Shown here: positions 25,161-35,153 of the stretch, piece by piece
How positions within the stretch are numbered: position 1 is the first letter of the stretch
Layout of the letters: each line of letters starts with the position of its first letter
Source: Microbacterium luteolum
GTDB taxonomy: Bacteria > Actinomycetota > Actinomycetes > Actinomycetales > Microbacteriaceae
DNA: 64,000 nt
Assembly (NCBI RefSeq): GCF_039533965.1
Contig: NZ_BAAAUN010000001.1
Coordinates: forward strand, 2,888,950 to 2,952,949
Reading direction: 5' to 3'
Notes under the pieces: generated by a model
Seen by the model: the letters and a program-made list of their open reading frames with translations, nothing else
Database searches by the model: none
What the model was told of the DNA's origin: nothing
Program-made: the position numbers and the translations under genes

Positions 25161-25244
25161 GTCCGGGCGTTCGGAGCGTGACGCTCTGCGACGGGCGCGC
25201 CACCCGATGCGGTCGACGGCGAGCGGTTCCGGCATCCTTGGGGG

Positions 25245-26612
25245 ATGGCCAAGCAGCTCATCGTCAACCTGTTCGAGATGGCGACGCCCGGGCACATCAC
25301 TCACGGACTGTGGCGCCAGCCCGACAACCAGCGCGAGCGCTATGCCGACATCTCGTATTGGACCGAGCTCGCGCAGGTCGCCGAGGCCGCCGGGTTCGAC
25401 GCGATCTTCCTCGCCGACGTCGTGGGTGCGTACGACGTGTACGACGACAGCTTCGAGCCGGCGCTGGAGCGCGGGCTGCAGATCCCGAACATCGACCCGC
25501 TGCTGCTCGTGGCCGCGATGGCGGCCGTCACCGAGCACGTCGGCTTCGGCGTGACCTTCTCCACGACGTACGAGCCGCCGTTCGCGTTCGCGCGGCGGAT
25601 GGCGACGCTCGATCACCTGACCCGCGGGCGGGTGGGGTGGAACATCGTGACCTCGTATCTGCCGAACGCCGCGCGGAACTTCGGTCTCGACGATCAGATC
25701 CCCCACGACACCCGGTACGAGATCGCCGCCGAGTACATCGACGTCCTGTACAAGCTGTGGGAGGGCTCCTGGGATGACGACGCGGTCGTCGCCGACAAGG
25801 AGGTCGGCACGTACAGCCGCGTGGGTGCGGTGCGGGCGATCGATCACGTCGGCACGCACTTCCGCGTGAAGGGTCCGCACCTGTCCGAGCCGTCGCGGCA
25901 GCGCGTGCCGCTGCTGTTCCAGGCATCGGCGTCGAAGGCAGGCATCGCGTTCGCGGCGCAGCACGCCGAGGTGCTGTTCACGGCCGACCGTCCGCCCGGA
26001 GCGCTCGAGCGCAACATCGCCGCGATCCGGGACGAGAGCGTGCGTCGCGGTCGGCTCCCCGAGGACACCCGGTACGTCGTGATGGCCACCGTGATCGTCG
26101 CCCCCACCGAGGAGGAGGCGCGGGCGAAGTACGAGGGCTACCGGACGTTCCGAGACCCCGAGGGGGCGTTCATCCACATGAGCGTGCCGTTCCATCCGCT
26201 GCAGCATCCCGCCGACATCACCGTGCGGGAGGCGCTCGAGCGCGAGGGGCGGCAGGACGTCATCGATGCCGGAGGGCTGCCCCTGCACCTGACGGTCGGG
26301 CAGTTCGCCGGCGCGGTCGACGAGGCATGGGATTCGCGGTTCCTCGCCGTCGGAAGCCCCGAGCAGGTGGCCGACACGATCGAGCGCTGGCTCGACGTCG
26401 ACGGGATCGACGGCATCAACCTGCGTCAGTACCACTCCTTCGACACGGCCAGGGATTTCGGTGAGCTCGTCGTGCCCGAGCTTCGTCGGCGGGGACGGAT
26501 GCGCGTGGCGTACACGCCGGGGGAGACCCTGCGCGAACGGATCTTCGGCGAGGGGCCGCGCCTGCCGGAGCGGCATCCTGCGGCGCGGTACCGCGGGGGA
26601 GCGAACCTCTAG
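25245..26612 (+). CDS. NtaA/DmoA-family FMN-dependent monooxygenase
   Basis: A 455-residue luciferase-like (LLM) flavin monooxygenase of the NtaA/SnaA/DszA/DmoA group. Signatures: LFEMATPGHITHGLWRQPDNQ at the start, VGFGVTFSTTYEPPFAFARRMATLDHLTRGRVGWNIVTS, and LLFQASASKAGIAFAAQHAEVLF. These enzymes use FMNH2 from a separate reductase to attack C-S or C-N bonds in compounds such as dimethyl sulfide, dibenzothiophene sulfone or nitrilotriacetate. Location 1 kb beyond the sulfur operon, which contains a sulfonate-type transporter, makes an organosulfur substrate plausible. No flavin reductase gene is next to it. Confidence 0.85.
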   Translation: MAKQLIVNLFEMATPGHITHGLWRQPDNQRERYADISYWTELAQVAEAAGFDAIFLADVVGAYDVYDDSFEPALERGLQIPNIDPLLLVAAMAAVTEHVGFGVTFSTTYEPPFAFARRMATLDHLTRGRVGWNIVTSYLPNAARNFGLDDQIPHDTRYEIAAEYIDVLYKLWEGSWDDDAVVADKEVGTYSRVGAVRAIDHVGTHFRVKGPHLSEPSRQRVPLLFQASASKAGIAFAAQHAEVLFTADRPPGALERNIAAIRDESVRRGRLPEDTRYVVMATVIVAPTEEEARAKYEGYRTFRDPEGAFIHMSVPFHPLQHPADITVREALEREGRQDVIDAGGLPLHLTVGQFAGAVDEAWDSRFLAVGSPEQVADTIERWLDVDGIDGINLRQYHSFDTARDFGELVVPELRRRGRMRVAYTPGETLRERIFGEGPRLPERHPAARYRGGANL

Positions 26613-26621
26613 ACTCGCGGC

Positions 26622-27032
26622 ATGCGGCTCCGCGCCATCGACCTGGTCGACGTCCTCGTGTACCTGGTCGTCCTCGGCACCTTCACCCAGCTGTTCCCTG
26701 CGGTGATCTCCGAGAGCTTCCTGCTGTCGCTGCTGACGGCGATCCTGCTGAAGCTCGTGCTCGAAGTCGTGGCGTGGGTCAAGACGAAGGCGCTCGCGCG
26801 CATACGCTCCGACGGCGGTCTTGCGAGGCGGGCCGTCGGGGTGGTGGTGCTGCTGCTCGTGATGCCGGGCAGCAAGTTCCTCGTGCTGGAGCTGGTCGAC
26901 CTGGTCTTCGGAGACGCCGTGTATCTCGGTGGTTTCTTCCTCGTGACGCTGCTCATCGTCGTGCTCATGCTGGCGCGCGGGGCGGTGCGCCGGCTGCTGG
27001 TGCGTCCGGCGGCTGCTAAGGCCTCCGATTGA
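26622..27032 (+). CDS. Small integral membrane protein, unknown function
   Basis: A 136-residue protein with about four hydrophobic helices (AIDLVDVLVYLVVLGTFTQL, FLLSLLTAILLKLVLEVVAW, AVGVVVLLLVMPGSKFLVL, LGGFFLVTLLIVVLML), a conserved-looking KFLVLELVDLVFGD segment and a basic C terminus. I do not recognise a named family. TAGACT at 26610-26615 followed by 6 nt and the ATG suggests a leaderless transcript, its -10 box overlapping the stop codon of the monooxygenase gene. Confidence 0.65.
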   Translation: MRLRAIDLVDVLVYLVVLGTFTQLFPAVISESFLLSLLTAILLKLVLEVVAWVKTKALARIRSDGGLARRAVGVVVLLLVMPGSKFLVLELVDLVFGDAVYLGGFFLVTLLIVVLMLARGAVRRLLVRPAAAKASD

Positions 27033-27117
27033 CGCCGTCAGCACGGCATGCCGGTGTATCGGTTTGTGGGGCTGATCTGGGGGTTTGAATGTCGGTGGCC
27101 CCTGGTTCACTAGGGGT

Positions 27118-28485
27118 ATGACAGCACTGGCGGACGCGACGGTCGAGCAGGTGAACGCCCTGGGGGCGGTCACCGAGATGCTCGTCGAGGTCGAGCGCAC
27201 GATCAGCAGCATGCAGGCGGTGCGGGATGGTTTCCTCGCGGTCGGGTCCCGGTTGGCGGTCGACGTCGCCCGGCAGGCCGCGTCGCGGGACGAGGCGGAG
27301 CTGGCGTTGCGGACGGTCGCGGCCGAGTTCGCGGCCGCGTTGCGCGTGTCGGATCGGACGGTGCAGCGGCGGATGACGGACGCGTCGTTCCTGGTGGAGC
27401 GTTTCCCGCGGGTGTGGCGGGCGCTGGGCGCCGGGCTCATCAGTGCCGGGCATGCCCGGGTGATCTGCGACGCCGGTGAGCACTTGGATGATCCCGCTGC
27501 CCGGGATGCGTACGCGGGAGAGGTGCTCGGGTTCGCGGAGACCGAGTCCCCGAACCGTGTCGCCCGGATGGCGAGGCGGGTCGCGGAACGCTACCAGTCC
27601 CGTCCGATCGGTGAACGACACAAGGATGCGCGGGCGAAGCGGGGCGTGTGGGTGAAAGACCTCCCCGACGGGATGGCCGAACTCGGCATGTGCGGCCCCG
27701 CCGCGCTCGTGCACGGCGCGTTCGACCGGATCACCGCCATGGCGAAAACCGTGCAGGAACAGACGGTGCAGGAACAGACGAATCCGACTGCGCCTGGCAC
27801 GGATGCCGCCGCGCAGGCGCGGGAGAGCGCATTCGGCCCGGCCGCCGACAAGAAGCACGACGGCACTGCCGCCAAGGACCCGCGCACCCTCTCGCAGATC
27901 CGCGCCGACCTCACCCTCGATCTCCTCCTCACCGGCATACCGGCCGGACACGACACTGCGGCCGGGCTGCTCGCCGCGATCACCGCCACCGTGTCCGTCA
28001 CCGTCCCCGTCATAACCCTCATGGGCGCCGGGACCACCCCTGCGGAACTGAACGGGCGCACCCCGATCGACCCCGACACCGCGAGACGCCTGGCGGGTGC
28101 GGCATCCGGATGGGATCGCATCCTCACCCACCCCATCACCGGGGCGCTCCTCACCGTCGACCGGTACCGACCTGGCGCTGACCTGAAACGACACCTGCGG
28201 GCTCGGGATCAACGCTGCCGATTCCCCACCTGCGGATACCCACCATCGGACTGCGACATCGACCACCACCACGACGCCGCCCACGGCGGTGCGACCACCG
28301 CCGAGAACCTCGGCCACCTCTGCCGACGGCACCACACCCTCAAACACCAGACCCCGTGGCACGTCGAACCCCTCGCCGACGGGTTGTACGCCTGGACCAG
28401 CCCCACCGGCCGCACCTACATCGACACACCACCAGCGCCCCACACCATCACCTTCACCGAAGACGACACCCCACCACCCTTCTGA
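27118..28485 (+). CDS. DUF222 and HNH endonuclease domain protein
   Basis: A 455-residue protein with an N-terminal DUF222 region (helical, about residues 30-330, including TVAAEFAAALRVSDRTVQRRMTDA and AGLISAGHARVICDAG) and a C-terminal HNH nuclease domain: RARDQRCRFPTCGYPPSDCDIDHH, then HLCRRHHTLKH. It belongs to the multicopy actinobacterial 13E12-type family, which behaves like a selfish or repeat-associated nuclease. A 15-bp tandem repeat (27751-27780) encodes TVQEQ twice in the linker. I chose ATG at 27118; the frame is open from a TTG at 27085. Confidence 0.85.
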   Translation: MTALADATVEQVNALGAVTEMLVEVERTISSMQAVRDGFLAVGSRLAVDVARQAASRDEAELALRTVAAEFAAALRVSDRTVQRRMTDASFLVERFPRVWRALGAGLISAGHARVICDAGEHLDDPAARDAYAGEVLGFAETESPNRVARMARRVAERYQSRPIGERHKDARAKRGVWVKDLPDGMAELGMCGPAALVHGAFDRITAMAKTVQEQTVQEQTNPTAPGTDAAAQARESAFGPAADKKHDGTAAKDPRTLSQIRADLTLDLLLTGIPAGHDTAAGLLAAITATVSVTVPVITLMGAGTTPAELNGRTPIDPDTARRLAGAASGWDRILTHPITGALLTVDRYRPGADLKRHLRARDQRCRFPTCGYPPSDCDIDHHHDAAHGGATTAENLGHLCRRHHTLKHQTPWHVEPLADGLYAWTSPTGRTYIDTPPAPHTITFTEDDTPPPF

Positions 28486-28509
28486 CGCAGGGGCGCCCCG
28501 AAAACCGGC

Positions 28510-29178
28510 TCAGTTCGCCGGCGCGTCCACCGCGATGAAGTTCTTCGACAGCACCTCCTGCACGACAGGGCCGACCGGCTCGCCCTCGCACGTGACGATG
28601 ACCCACACCGAGTAGTCGGCTTTCACGAAAGCTCGCGCGGCCATGAAGTATCCGACCTCGTTGAACGTGTAGCTGAACTGGCGGTGCTCCACGCCGGAGC
28701 CTTCTCCTCCGTAGCGCAGGAACTCTCCGTCGGTGAGCCAGTCCCGCCCGAGGAAGTCGTCACCGGCCTGATGCTCGATCATGGCGTCGGTGGCCTCCCT
28801 GTCGTCCATGCCGGTCGCGTCACCGAGCACACCGCCCCGGAACGAGGCCGTGCAAGCACCGCTGGCATTCACATACGACCATCGCCCCGGCTGGTCGGCC
28901 GGCAGAGCCTCCCACTCCTCGTCCTCGATCAGACCGTCGCCCCACCCGATGTCCGAATCCGCCGGCAGTTCCGCGCCCGCAGCGAAGGTCACGTCTTGCG
29001 AGACCGACCCGATCCCCGCACCCGGTGTCGGGCTCGCGCCCGGTGCGCGGCTCGAGTCCGCACTCCTCGCCTCGCGCGAGATCGGTGGTGCGGCGCACCC
29101 GCTCGCGACAGCCAGGAAGGCAGCCACGGCGATGACGGCAGGGATGCGGAGGGTGGTGGGATGAATTCGTCGAGTCAT
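28510..29178 (-). CDS. Exported lipoprotein, paralogue of 11287-11964
   Basis: A 222-residue lipoprotein. Signal peptide TTLRIPAVIAVAAFLAVASGC with lipobox ASGC, then a Ser/Pro/Ala linker. The mature domain shares block order with the earlier lipoprotein: GWGDGLIEDEEWEALP, SGACTASFRGG, DREATDAMIEHQ, FMAARAFVKADYSVWVIVTCEG. Function unknown. Convergent with the HNH gene, 24 bp apart, and divergent from dnaK. Confidence 0.72.
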   Translation of the reverse strand: MTRRIHPTTLRIPAVIAVAAFLAVASGCAAPPISREARSADSSRAPGASPTPGAGIGSVSQDVTFAAGAELPADSDIGWGDGLIEDEEWEALPADQPGRWSYVNASGACTASFRGGVLGDATGMDDREATDAMIEHQAGDDFLGRDWLTDGEFLRYGGEGSGVEHRQFSYTFNEVGYFMAARAFVKADYSVWVIVTCEGEPVGPVVQEVLSKNFIAVDAPAN

Positions 29179-29245
29179 GCTGCGGGAGCCTAGGCAGTCG
29201 CCGCATCCGCCGATCCGCCCCTGTGGATAACTCCCGAAGCGCAAA

Positions 29246-29266
29246 CTTGAGCCGTCTCGTATCAAC
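29246..29266. promoter_or_regulatory. Degenerate second HAIR-like element
   Basis: CTTGAGC, 7 nt, TATCAAC: same 7-7-7 layout as a HAIR (HspR-associated inverted repeat; CTTGAGT-N7-ACTCAAG), left arm 6 of 7 and right arm 4 of 7 matching. It lies 5 bp upstream of the dnaK -35 box. Confidence 0.45.
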
Positions 29267-29271
29267 TTTGT

Positions 29272-29300
29272 TTGACAGCATCCGCACCTCGGAGTACAGT
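29272..29300 (+). promoter_or_regulatory. dnaK operon promoter
   Basis: Perfect -35 TTGACA (29272-29277), 17-bp spacer, -10 TACAGT (29295-29300). The HAIR operator begins on the last bases of the -10 box, so HspR binding would block RNA polymerase. Leaves a 5' leader of about 70 nt before the dnaK ATG. Confidence 0.75.
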
Positions 29301-29319
29301 TGAGTCATCGCGACTCAGG
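29299..29319. promoter_or_regulatory. HAIR operator for HspR
   Basis: GTTGAGT, 7 nt (CATCGCG), ACTCAGG: 12 of 14 arm positions match the HAIR consensus CTTGAGT-N7-ACTCAAG. Position overlapping the -10 box and the hspR gene in the same operon give the usual autoregulated heat-shock circuit. Confidence 0.85.
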
Positions 29320-29377
29320 TTTCCCTGATCGCCGCAGATTTCCGAACCACAACAACTTCCAACAAAGGAGAAAACAC

Positions 29378-31240
<1,863 letters not shown>

Positions 31241-31242
31241 TC

Positions 31243-31860
31243 ATGACGGACAAGAACTTCGACGACAACGCCGGGGTTCCGGAAGAGGGGTCGGACGCGA
31301 ACGCGTCCGGCCCCCAGCCGCAGAACCCCGACTCCACCGAGGCTGCAGCGGCCGAGGGCTCTGACGACGACCTCACGGTCGACGACATCCTCGGCGCGAC
31401 GCAGACCGGTGAGGCCGCGGCGGAAGACGCCGTCCTCGCCGACCTCGAGTCCACCCTGCTGAACGACCTCAAGCGTCTGCAGGCCGAGTATGCCAACTAC
31501 CGCCGCCGCACCGAGGAGCAGCGTCAGATCGAGAGCGAGCGAGCGAAGGGCGAGGCCGCCAAGGGTCTCATCCCCGTGCTCGACGACCTCGATCGCGCCG
31601 CCCAGCACGGCGACCTCGTCGAGGGCACGCCCTTCGCCGTGATCGCCGACAAGGTGCGCGCGGTGGTGGAGCGCCTCGGCGTCGTCTCCTACGGCGAGCA
31701 GGGCGAGGAATTCGACCCGCAGCGCCACGAGGCGATCTTCCAGCAGCCCACTCCGGGCGCCACCAAGACCACGGTGCTCGAAGTCGTCGAGGTGGGATAC
31801 CGCCTCGGTGACATCGAACTGCGTCCCGCGAAGGTCGTCGTCGCCGTACCTGCCGAGTAG
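31243..31860 (+). CDS. grpE: Nucleotide exchange factor GrpE
   Basis: A 205-residue GrpE. A long acidic, disordered N terminus (about 85 residues) precedes the coiled coil (LLNDLKRLQAEYANYRRRTEEQR) and the beta domain (VISYGEQG-like region VVSYGEQGEEFDPQRHEAIF, VLEVVEVGYRLGDIELRPAKVVVA). It releases ADP from DnaK. Two bases separate it from dnaK, so they are translationally coupled. Confidence 0.96.
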   Translation: MTDKNFDDNAGVPEEGSDANASGPQPQNPDSTEAAAAEGSDDDLTVDDILGATQTGEAAAEDAVLADLESTLLNDLKRLQAEYANYRRRTEEQRQIESERAKGEAAKGLIPVLDDLDRAAQHGDLVEGTPFAVIADKVRAVVERLGVVSYGEQGEEFDPQRHEAIFQQPTPGATKTTVLEVVEVGYRLGDIELRPAKVVVAVPAE

Positions 31861-31867
31861 GTGATCG

Positions 31868-32851
31868 ATGGCTAGCCAGGATTGGTTCGACAAGGACTTC
31901 TACAAGACCCTCGGGGTCTCGAAGGACGTCAGCGACGCCGATCTCAAGAAGACGTACCGCAAGCTGGCGCGCAAGTACCACCCCGATTCCAATCAGGGTG
32001 ATGCGGCGGCAGAGGCGAAGTTCAAGGAGATCAGCGAGGCGTACTCGGTGCTCTCCGACGCCGAGCAGCGCAAGGAGTACGACGAGATCCGTGCCATGGG
32101 CTCGGGCGCACGCTTCACGGCGGGCGGCGCGGGTGCCGGCGGATTCGAAGACGTGTTCAGCCGCTTCGGCCAGCAGGGACGCGGCCAGTCCGCCGACTTC
32201 GAGGACATCTTCGCGATGTTCAACCAGGGGCAGGGCGGTTCGTTCGGCAACGGCCGCTTCGGGCAGACCTCCGGCGGGTTCCGCGGTTACGGGGGACCGC
32301 AGCGCGGCGCCGACGTCACGGCGCGCACGACGATCGACTTCATCACGGCCGTGCAGGGCGAGACCATCTCCCTGCAGGGCGAAGACGGCAAGCCGTTCAA
32401 GGTGAAGATCCCCGCCGGCGTCGCCGACGGGCAGAAGATCCGTCTGCGCGGTCGCGGTCGTCCCTCGCCCGACGGTGGGGAGCGCGGTGACATCGTGGTG
32501 CAGATCACGGTGCGCCCGCATCCCGTCTTCACACGTGACGGGCTGAACCTGCGCCTCATCGTGCCGGTGACGTTCACCGAGGCGACGCTCGGCGCGACCA
32601 TCGAGGTGCCGACTCTCGGCGGCGACGTGGTCAAGCTCCGCGTCGCACCGGGCACGCCCTCCGGTCGTGTGCTGCGCGTCAAAGGCCGCGGCGTCACGAC
32701 GTCGAAGGGCACCGGCGACCTGCTCGCCGAGCTCCAGGTCGCGGTGCCGACGCACCTCGACGAGGCCGCCCGCGCGGCACTGGAGAAGTTTCAGGAGCTC
32801 GAGCCGACGGAGAACCCGCGCGCCGAGCTGATGGCGAAGGCGCGTCGCTGA
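31868..32851 (+). CDS. dnaJ: DnaJ-type co-chaperone without zinc finger
   Basis: A 327-residue J-protein. The J domain (DFYKTLGVSKDVSDADLKKTYRKLARKYHPDSNQG, with HPD) is followed by a Gly/Phe-rich region and then directly by the two C-terminal substrate-binding domains (FKVKIPAGVADGQKIRLRGRG; PVTFTEATLGATIEVPTL). The four CxxCxGxG zinc repeats of classical DnaJ are absent, so it is the CbpA-like type. It is nonetheless the third gene of the dnaK operon, so it should be DnaK's main partner here unless a zinc-finger DnaJ exists elsewhere. Confidence 0.93.
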   Translation: MASQDWFDKDFYKTLGVSKDVSDADLKKTYRKLARKYHPDSNQGDAAAEAKFKEISEAYSVLSDAEQRKEYDEIRAMGSGARFTAGGAGAGGFEDVFSRFGQQGRGQSADFEDIFAMFNQGQGGSFGNGRFGQTSGGFRGYGGPQRGADVTARTTIDFITAVQGETISLQGEDGKPFKVKIPAGVADGQKIRLRGRGRPSPDGGERGDIVVQITVRPHPVFTRDGLNLRLIVPVTFTEATLGATIEVPTLGGDVVKLRVAPGTPSGRVLRVKGRGVTTSKGTGDLLAELQVAVPTHLDEAARAALEKFQELEPTENPRAELMAKARR

Positions 32852-32896
32852 ACATGATCGCGACGACATCCGCGAGCACCGGGGAGGTGAGCGTCC

Positions 32897-33322
32897 ATGA
32901 CTGAAGGTGGCATGGACGCCGACACTCCGGTGTTCGCGATCGCCGTCGCCGCTGAGCTCGCGGGCATGCACCCGCAGACGCTCCGGCAGTACGACCGCAT
33001 CGGTCTGGTCGTGCCCGGCCGCACCTCCGGCGGCTCGCGCCGCTATTCCACCCGCAACATCGAACAGCTCCGCGAGGTGGCCGAGCTGTCCGCCCAGGGC
33101 GTCAGCCTCCCCGCGATCGCGCGCCTCCTCGACCTCGAGGACGAGAACCGGATGCTGCGCGCCCGGGTCATCCAGCTCGACGCGGCGCTGCGCGCCGAAC
33201 GCGAGAGCCGCCCCGGCGTGCGCGTCTTCGCCGCGGGCTCCACCGGCGTGGTGCCGATGCCCTCCGGCCGCCGCATCCGCCGTTCCACAGAGGTCATGCT
33301 GTGGAATCCGCGAGGGAACTGA
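32897..33322 (+). CDS. hspR: Heat-shock repressor HspR (MerR family)
   Basis: A 141-residue MerR-type repressor: FAIAVAAELAGMHPQTLRQYDRIGLVVPGRTSGGSRRYSTRN is the winged helix-turn-helix, followed by a coiled coil (LLDLEDENRMLRARVIQLDAALRAERES) and a basic tail. HspR binds HAIR sites with DnaK as co-repressor; matching sites lie upstream of dnaK. GGGGAGG 9 nt before the ATG supports this start. Confidence 0.94.
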   Translation: MTEGGMDADTPVFAIAVAAELAGMHPQTLRQYDRIGLVVPGRTSGGSRRYSTRNIEQLREVAELSAQGVSLPAIARLLDLEDENRMLRARVIQLDAALRAERESRPGVRVFAAGSTGVVPMPSGRRIRRSTEVMLWNPRGN

Positions 33323-34077
33323 GCGACGCGCTCGACGTCCCGGTCGGTGTGACCGGGATCAGCACGAGCCCCTTCGCGATCAGCGCCGCCGAGGAATGGG
33401 ACTGGCACCGGCACGACGCCGACGAGCTGCTGTGGTCGGCACGCGGGTCCCTCGTCGTCGAGACCGCCGTCGGGTTCCACGCCGTCCCGTGGACGGTCGG
33501 ACTCTGGATCCCGGCAGGTGAGCCGCACCGCGTGACCGCGTCCAAGGGGACCGAGTTCTCGTGCACCTTCCTCGCGCCCGGGATCGCCTCCCCGCCGCGT
33601 GAGGGTGTCGGCGGCGTCGGCATCCCGATGGCCGCCCGCGCGCTCCTCGATGAACTCGCGACACAGGACATGGCCGACGAGACGCGCCGGCTCGCGGAGC
33701 AGCTCGTGCCCCGCCTGCTCCATCGCGCGGAGCTGCTGCATCTCACCCTGACCCTGCCCGACGATGATCGGGCGAGGCGGATCGCGGAGGCCGTGCAGCA
33801 GGATCCGGCCGATGCGCGCACGCTGCAGGAATGGGGTGCCCTCGTCGGCGCGAGCGAGCGGCATCTCGCGCGGCTTTTCCGCCGCGATTCCGGCCTCTCC
33901 TTCGCCGAGTGGCGCACCCGGGCACGGATGCTCGCGGCGATCGTGATGCTGGCCGAGGGCCTTCCGGTCGCGATGGTCGGGAGGCGTGTCGGCTACGCGC
34001 GGTCGAGCGCTTTCGTGCAGGCGTTCCGTCGCGAGTTGGGGACGACACCGGGAGCATTCGCGGTCTCCGCGCTGTAA
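33301..34077 (+). CDS. AraC-family regulator overlapping hspR
   Basis: A 258-residue AraC regulator. N-terminal cupin with EEWDWHRHDADELLWSARGSLVVET and GLWIPAGEPHRVTASKG (metal-type His motif H-R-H-D), C-terminal double HTH starting around TLQEWGALVGASERHLARLFRRDSGLSFAEW and ending VGRRVGYARSSAFVQAFRRELGTTPGAF. GTG at 33301 has GAGG 7 nt upstream and lies 22 bp inside the end of hspR, so it may be read from the heat-shock transcript. The siderophore operon follows downstream on the same strand, 110 bp away, making iron uptake genes its likely targets. Confidence 0.85.
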   Translation: MESARELSDALDVPVGVTGISTSPFAISAAEEWDWHRHDADELLWSARGSLVVETAVGFHAVPWTVGLWIPAGEPHRVTASKGTEFSCTFLAPGIASPPREGVGGVGIPMAARALLDELATQDMADETRRLAEQLVPRLLHRAELLHLTLTLPDDDRARRIAEAVQQDPADARTLQEWGALVGASERHLARLFRRDSGLSFAEWRTRARMLAAIVMLAEGLPVAMVGRRVGYARSSAFVQAFRRELGTTPGAFAVSAL

Positions 34078-34144
34078 TTCGTCTTCCTCGCGACATCCAC
34101 TGGCAGGTTCGCGACATCGAGACGGGGGATGATCGATGAGGCAC

Positions 34145-34163
34145 TTAGGTAAGCCTCAGCTAA
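34145..34163. promoter_or_regulatory. IdeR/DmdR-type iron box
   Basis: TTAGGTAAGCCTCAGCTAA matches about 15 of 19 positions of the actinobacterial iron-box consensus TTAGGTTAGGCTAACCTAA. It lies 24 bp before the start of the siderophore-binding lipoprotein gene, where an iron-loaded DtxR-family repressor would shut off uptake. Confidence 0.75.
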
Positions 34164-34187
34164 TCTCCCCGAATCGAAGGTCCGTTC

Positions 34188-35153
34188 ATGACGCCCTCCC
34201 GCATCCGTCGTCTCCGCGCCGTCGCCCTCGCGACCGGCGCCGTGTTCCTGCTCACCTCGTGCGCGTCCGCACAGGCGGGTGAATCCGGCGGCGAGACCCT
34301 CACCATCGACACCGAGTTCGGCGAGGTCACCGTGCCGACCGAACCCGAGGCGGCGCTCGGCTTCTACACGACCGACGTCGACATCCTCATCACGCTCGGG
34401 TACCCGCTGGCCTCCGAGCAGCCGATCCGCGACGACTGGGACTCGTTCCCGAGCTACTTCCCGCAGGAGGAGCTCGAAGGCATCAAGGGGTTCCACAACT
34501 ACCCGGAGTTCAACCTCGAGCACATCCTCGAGGTCGGTCCCGACTTCATCCTCAACGGCATCGGCTACGAGACCGACCTGCATGACAAGCTGACCCCGAT
34601 CGCCCCGACCTACACGTACAACGCCTTCGACGGCGGCGACTGGCGCGACAAGTTCCAGACCCTCGCCGCCGACCTCGGCCGGGAGAAGCAGGCCCAGGCC
34701 TGGCTCGACGACTACGCGGCGCGCATCGCCGAGGTTAAGGAGCAGCTCGACGCCGAGGGCATCGCCCCCGTCGTCGCCGACATCTCGTTCTGGGAAGGCC
34801 AGATCAACGTCGGCTGCTACAGCATCTCCTGCCTGGTCTTCGCTGATCTCGGTCTTGAGATCAGCCCGCTCGCCGACAGCGACGGCGACGGAAAGCCCGA
34901 CAGCGACGGCACCTCCCTCAGCATGGAGCAGGTCGGACAGCTCGCCGACATCGACGTCATCTTCACCGGGGTGAGCGAAGACGGCTCCGGTCTGATCACC
35001 GACGAGGAGGCCCTGCAGGCGAACCCGCTCTGGACCGCACTCCCCGCCATCGCGAACGGCGAGGTCCACGGCTACAACTACGAGATGAGCTACGGCTCGC
35101 CGAGCGGCCAGGACGGCCTGCTCGAGGTCGTGCGCAAGGCGCTGCTCCCGTGA
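34188..35153 (+). CDS. Siderophore-binding lipoprotein of ABC importer
   Basis: A 321-residue FecB/FhuD-type periplasmic-binding-fold lipoprotein. Signal AVALATGAVFLLTSC with lipobox LTSC; mature part TLTIDTEFGEVTVPTEPEAALGFY, then VDILITLGYPLASEQ and FNLEHILEVGPDFILNGI, typical of iron-siderophore binding proteins. The pair VGCYSISCLV offers two cysteines that may form a disulfide. First gene of a five-gene operon under an iron box. Confidence 0.87.
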   Translation: MTPSRIRRLRAVALATGAVFLLTSCASAQAGESGGETLTIDTEFGEVTVPTEPEAALGFYTTDVDILITLGYPLASEQPIRDDWDSFPSYFPQEELEGIKGFHNYPEFNLEHILEVGPDFILNGIGYETDLHDKLTPIAPTYTYNAFDGGDWRDKFQTLAADLGREKQAQAWLDDYAARIAEVKEQLDAEGIAPVVADISFWEGQINVGCYSISCLVFADLGLEISPLADSDGDGKPDSDGTSLSMEQVGQLADIDVIFTGVSEDGSGLITDEEALQANPLWTALPAIANGEVHGYNYEMSYGSPSGQDGLLEVVRKALLP

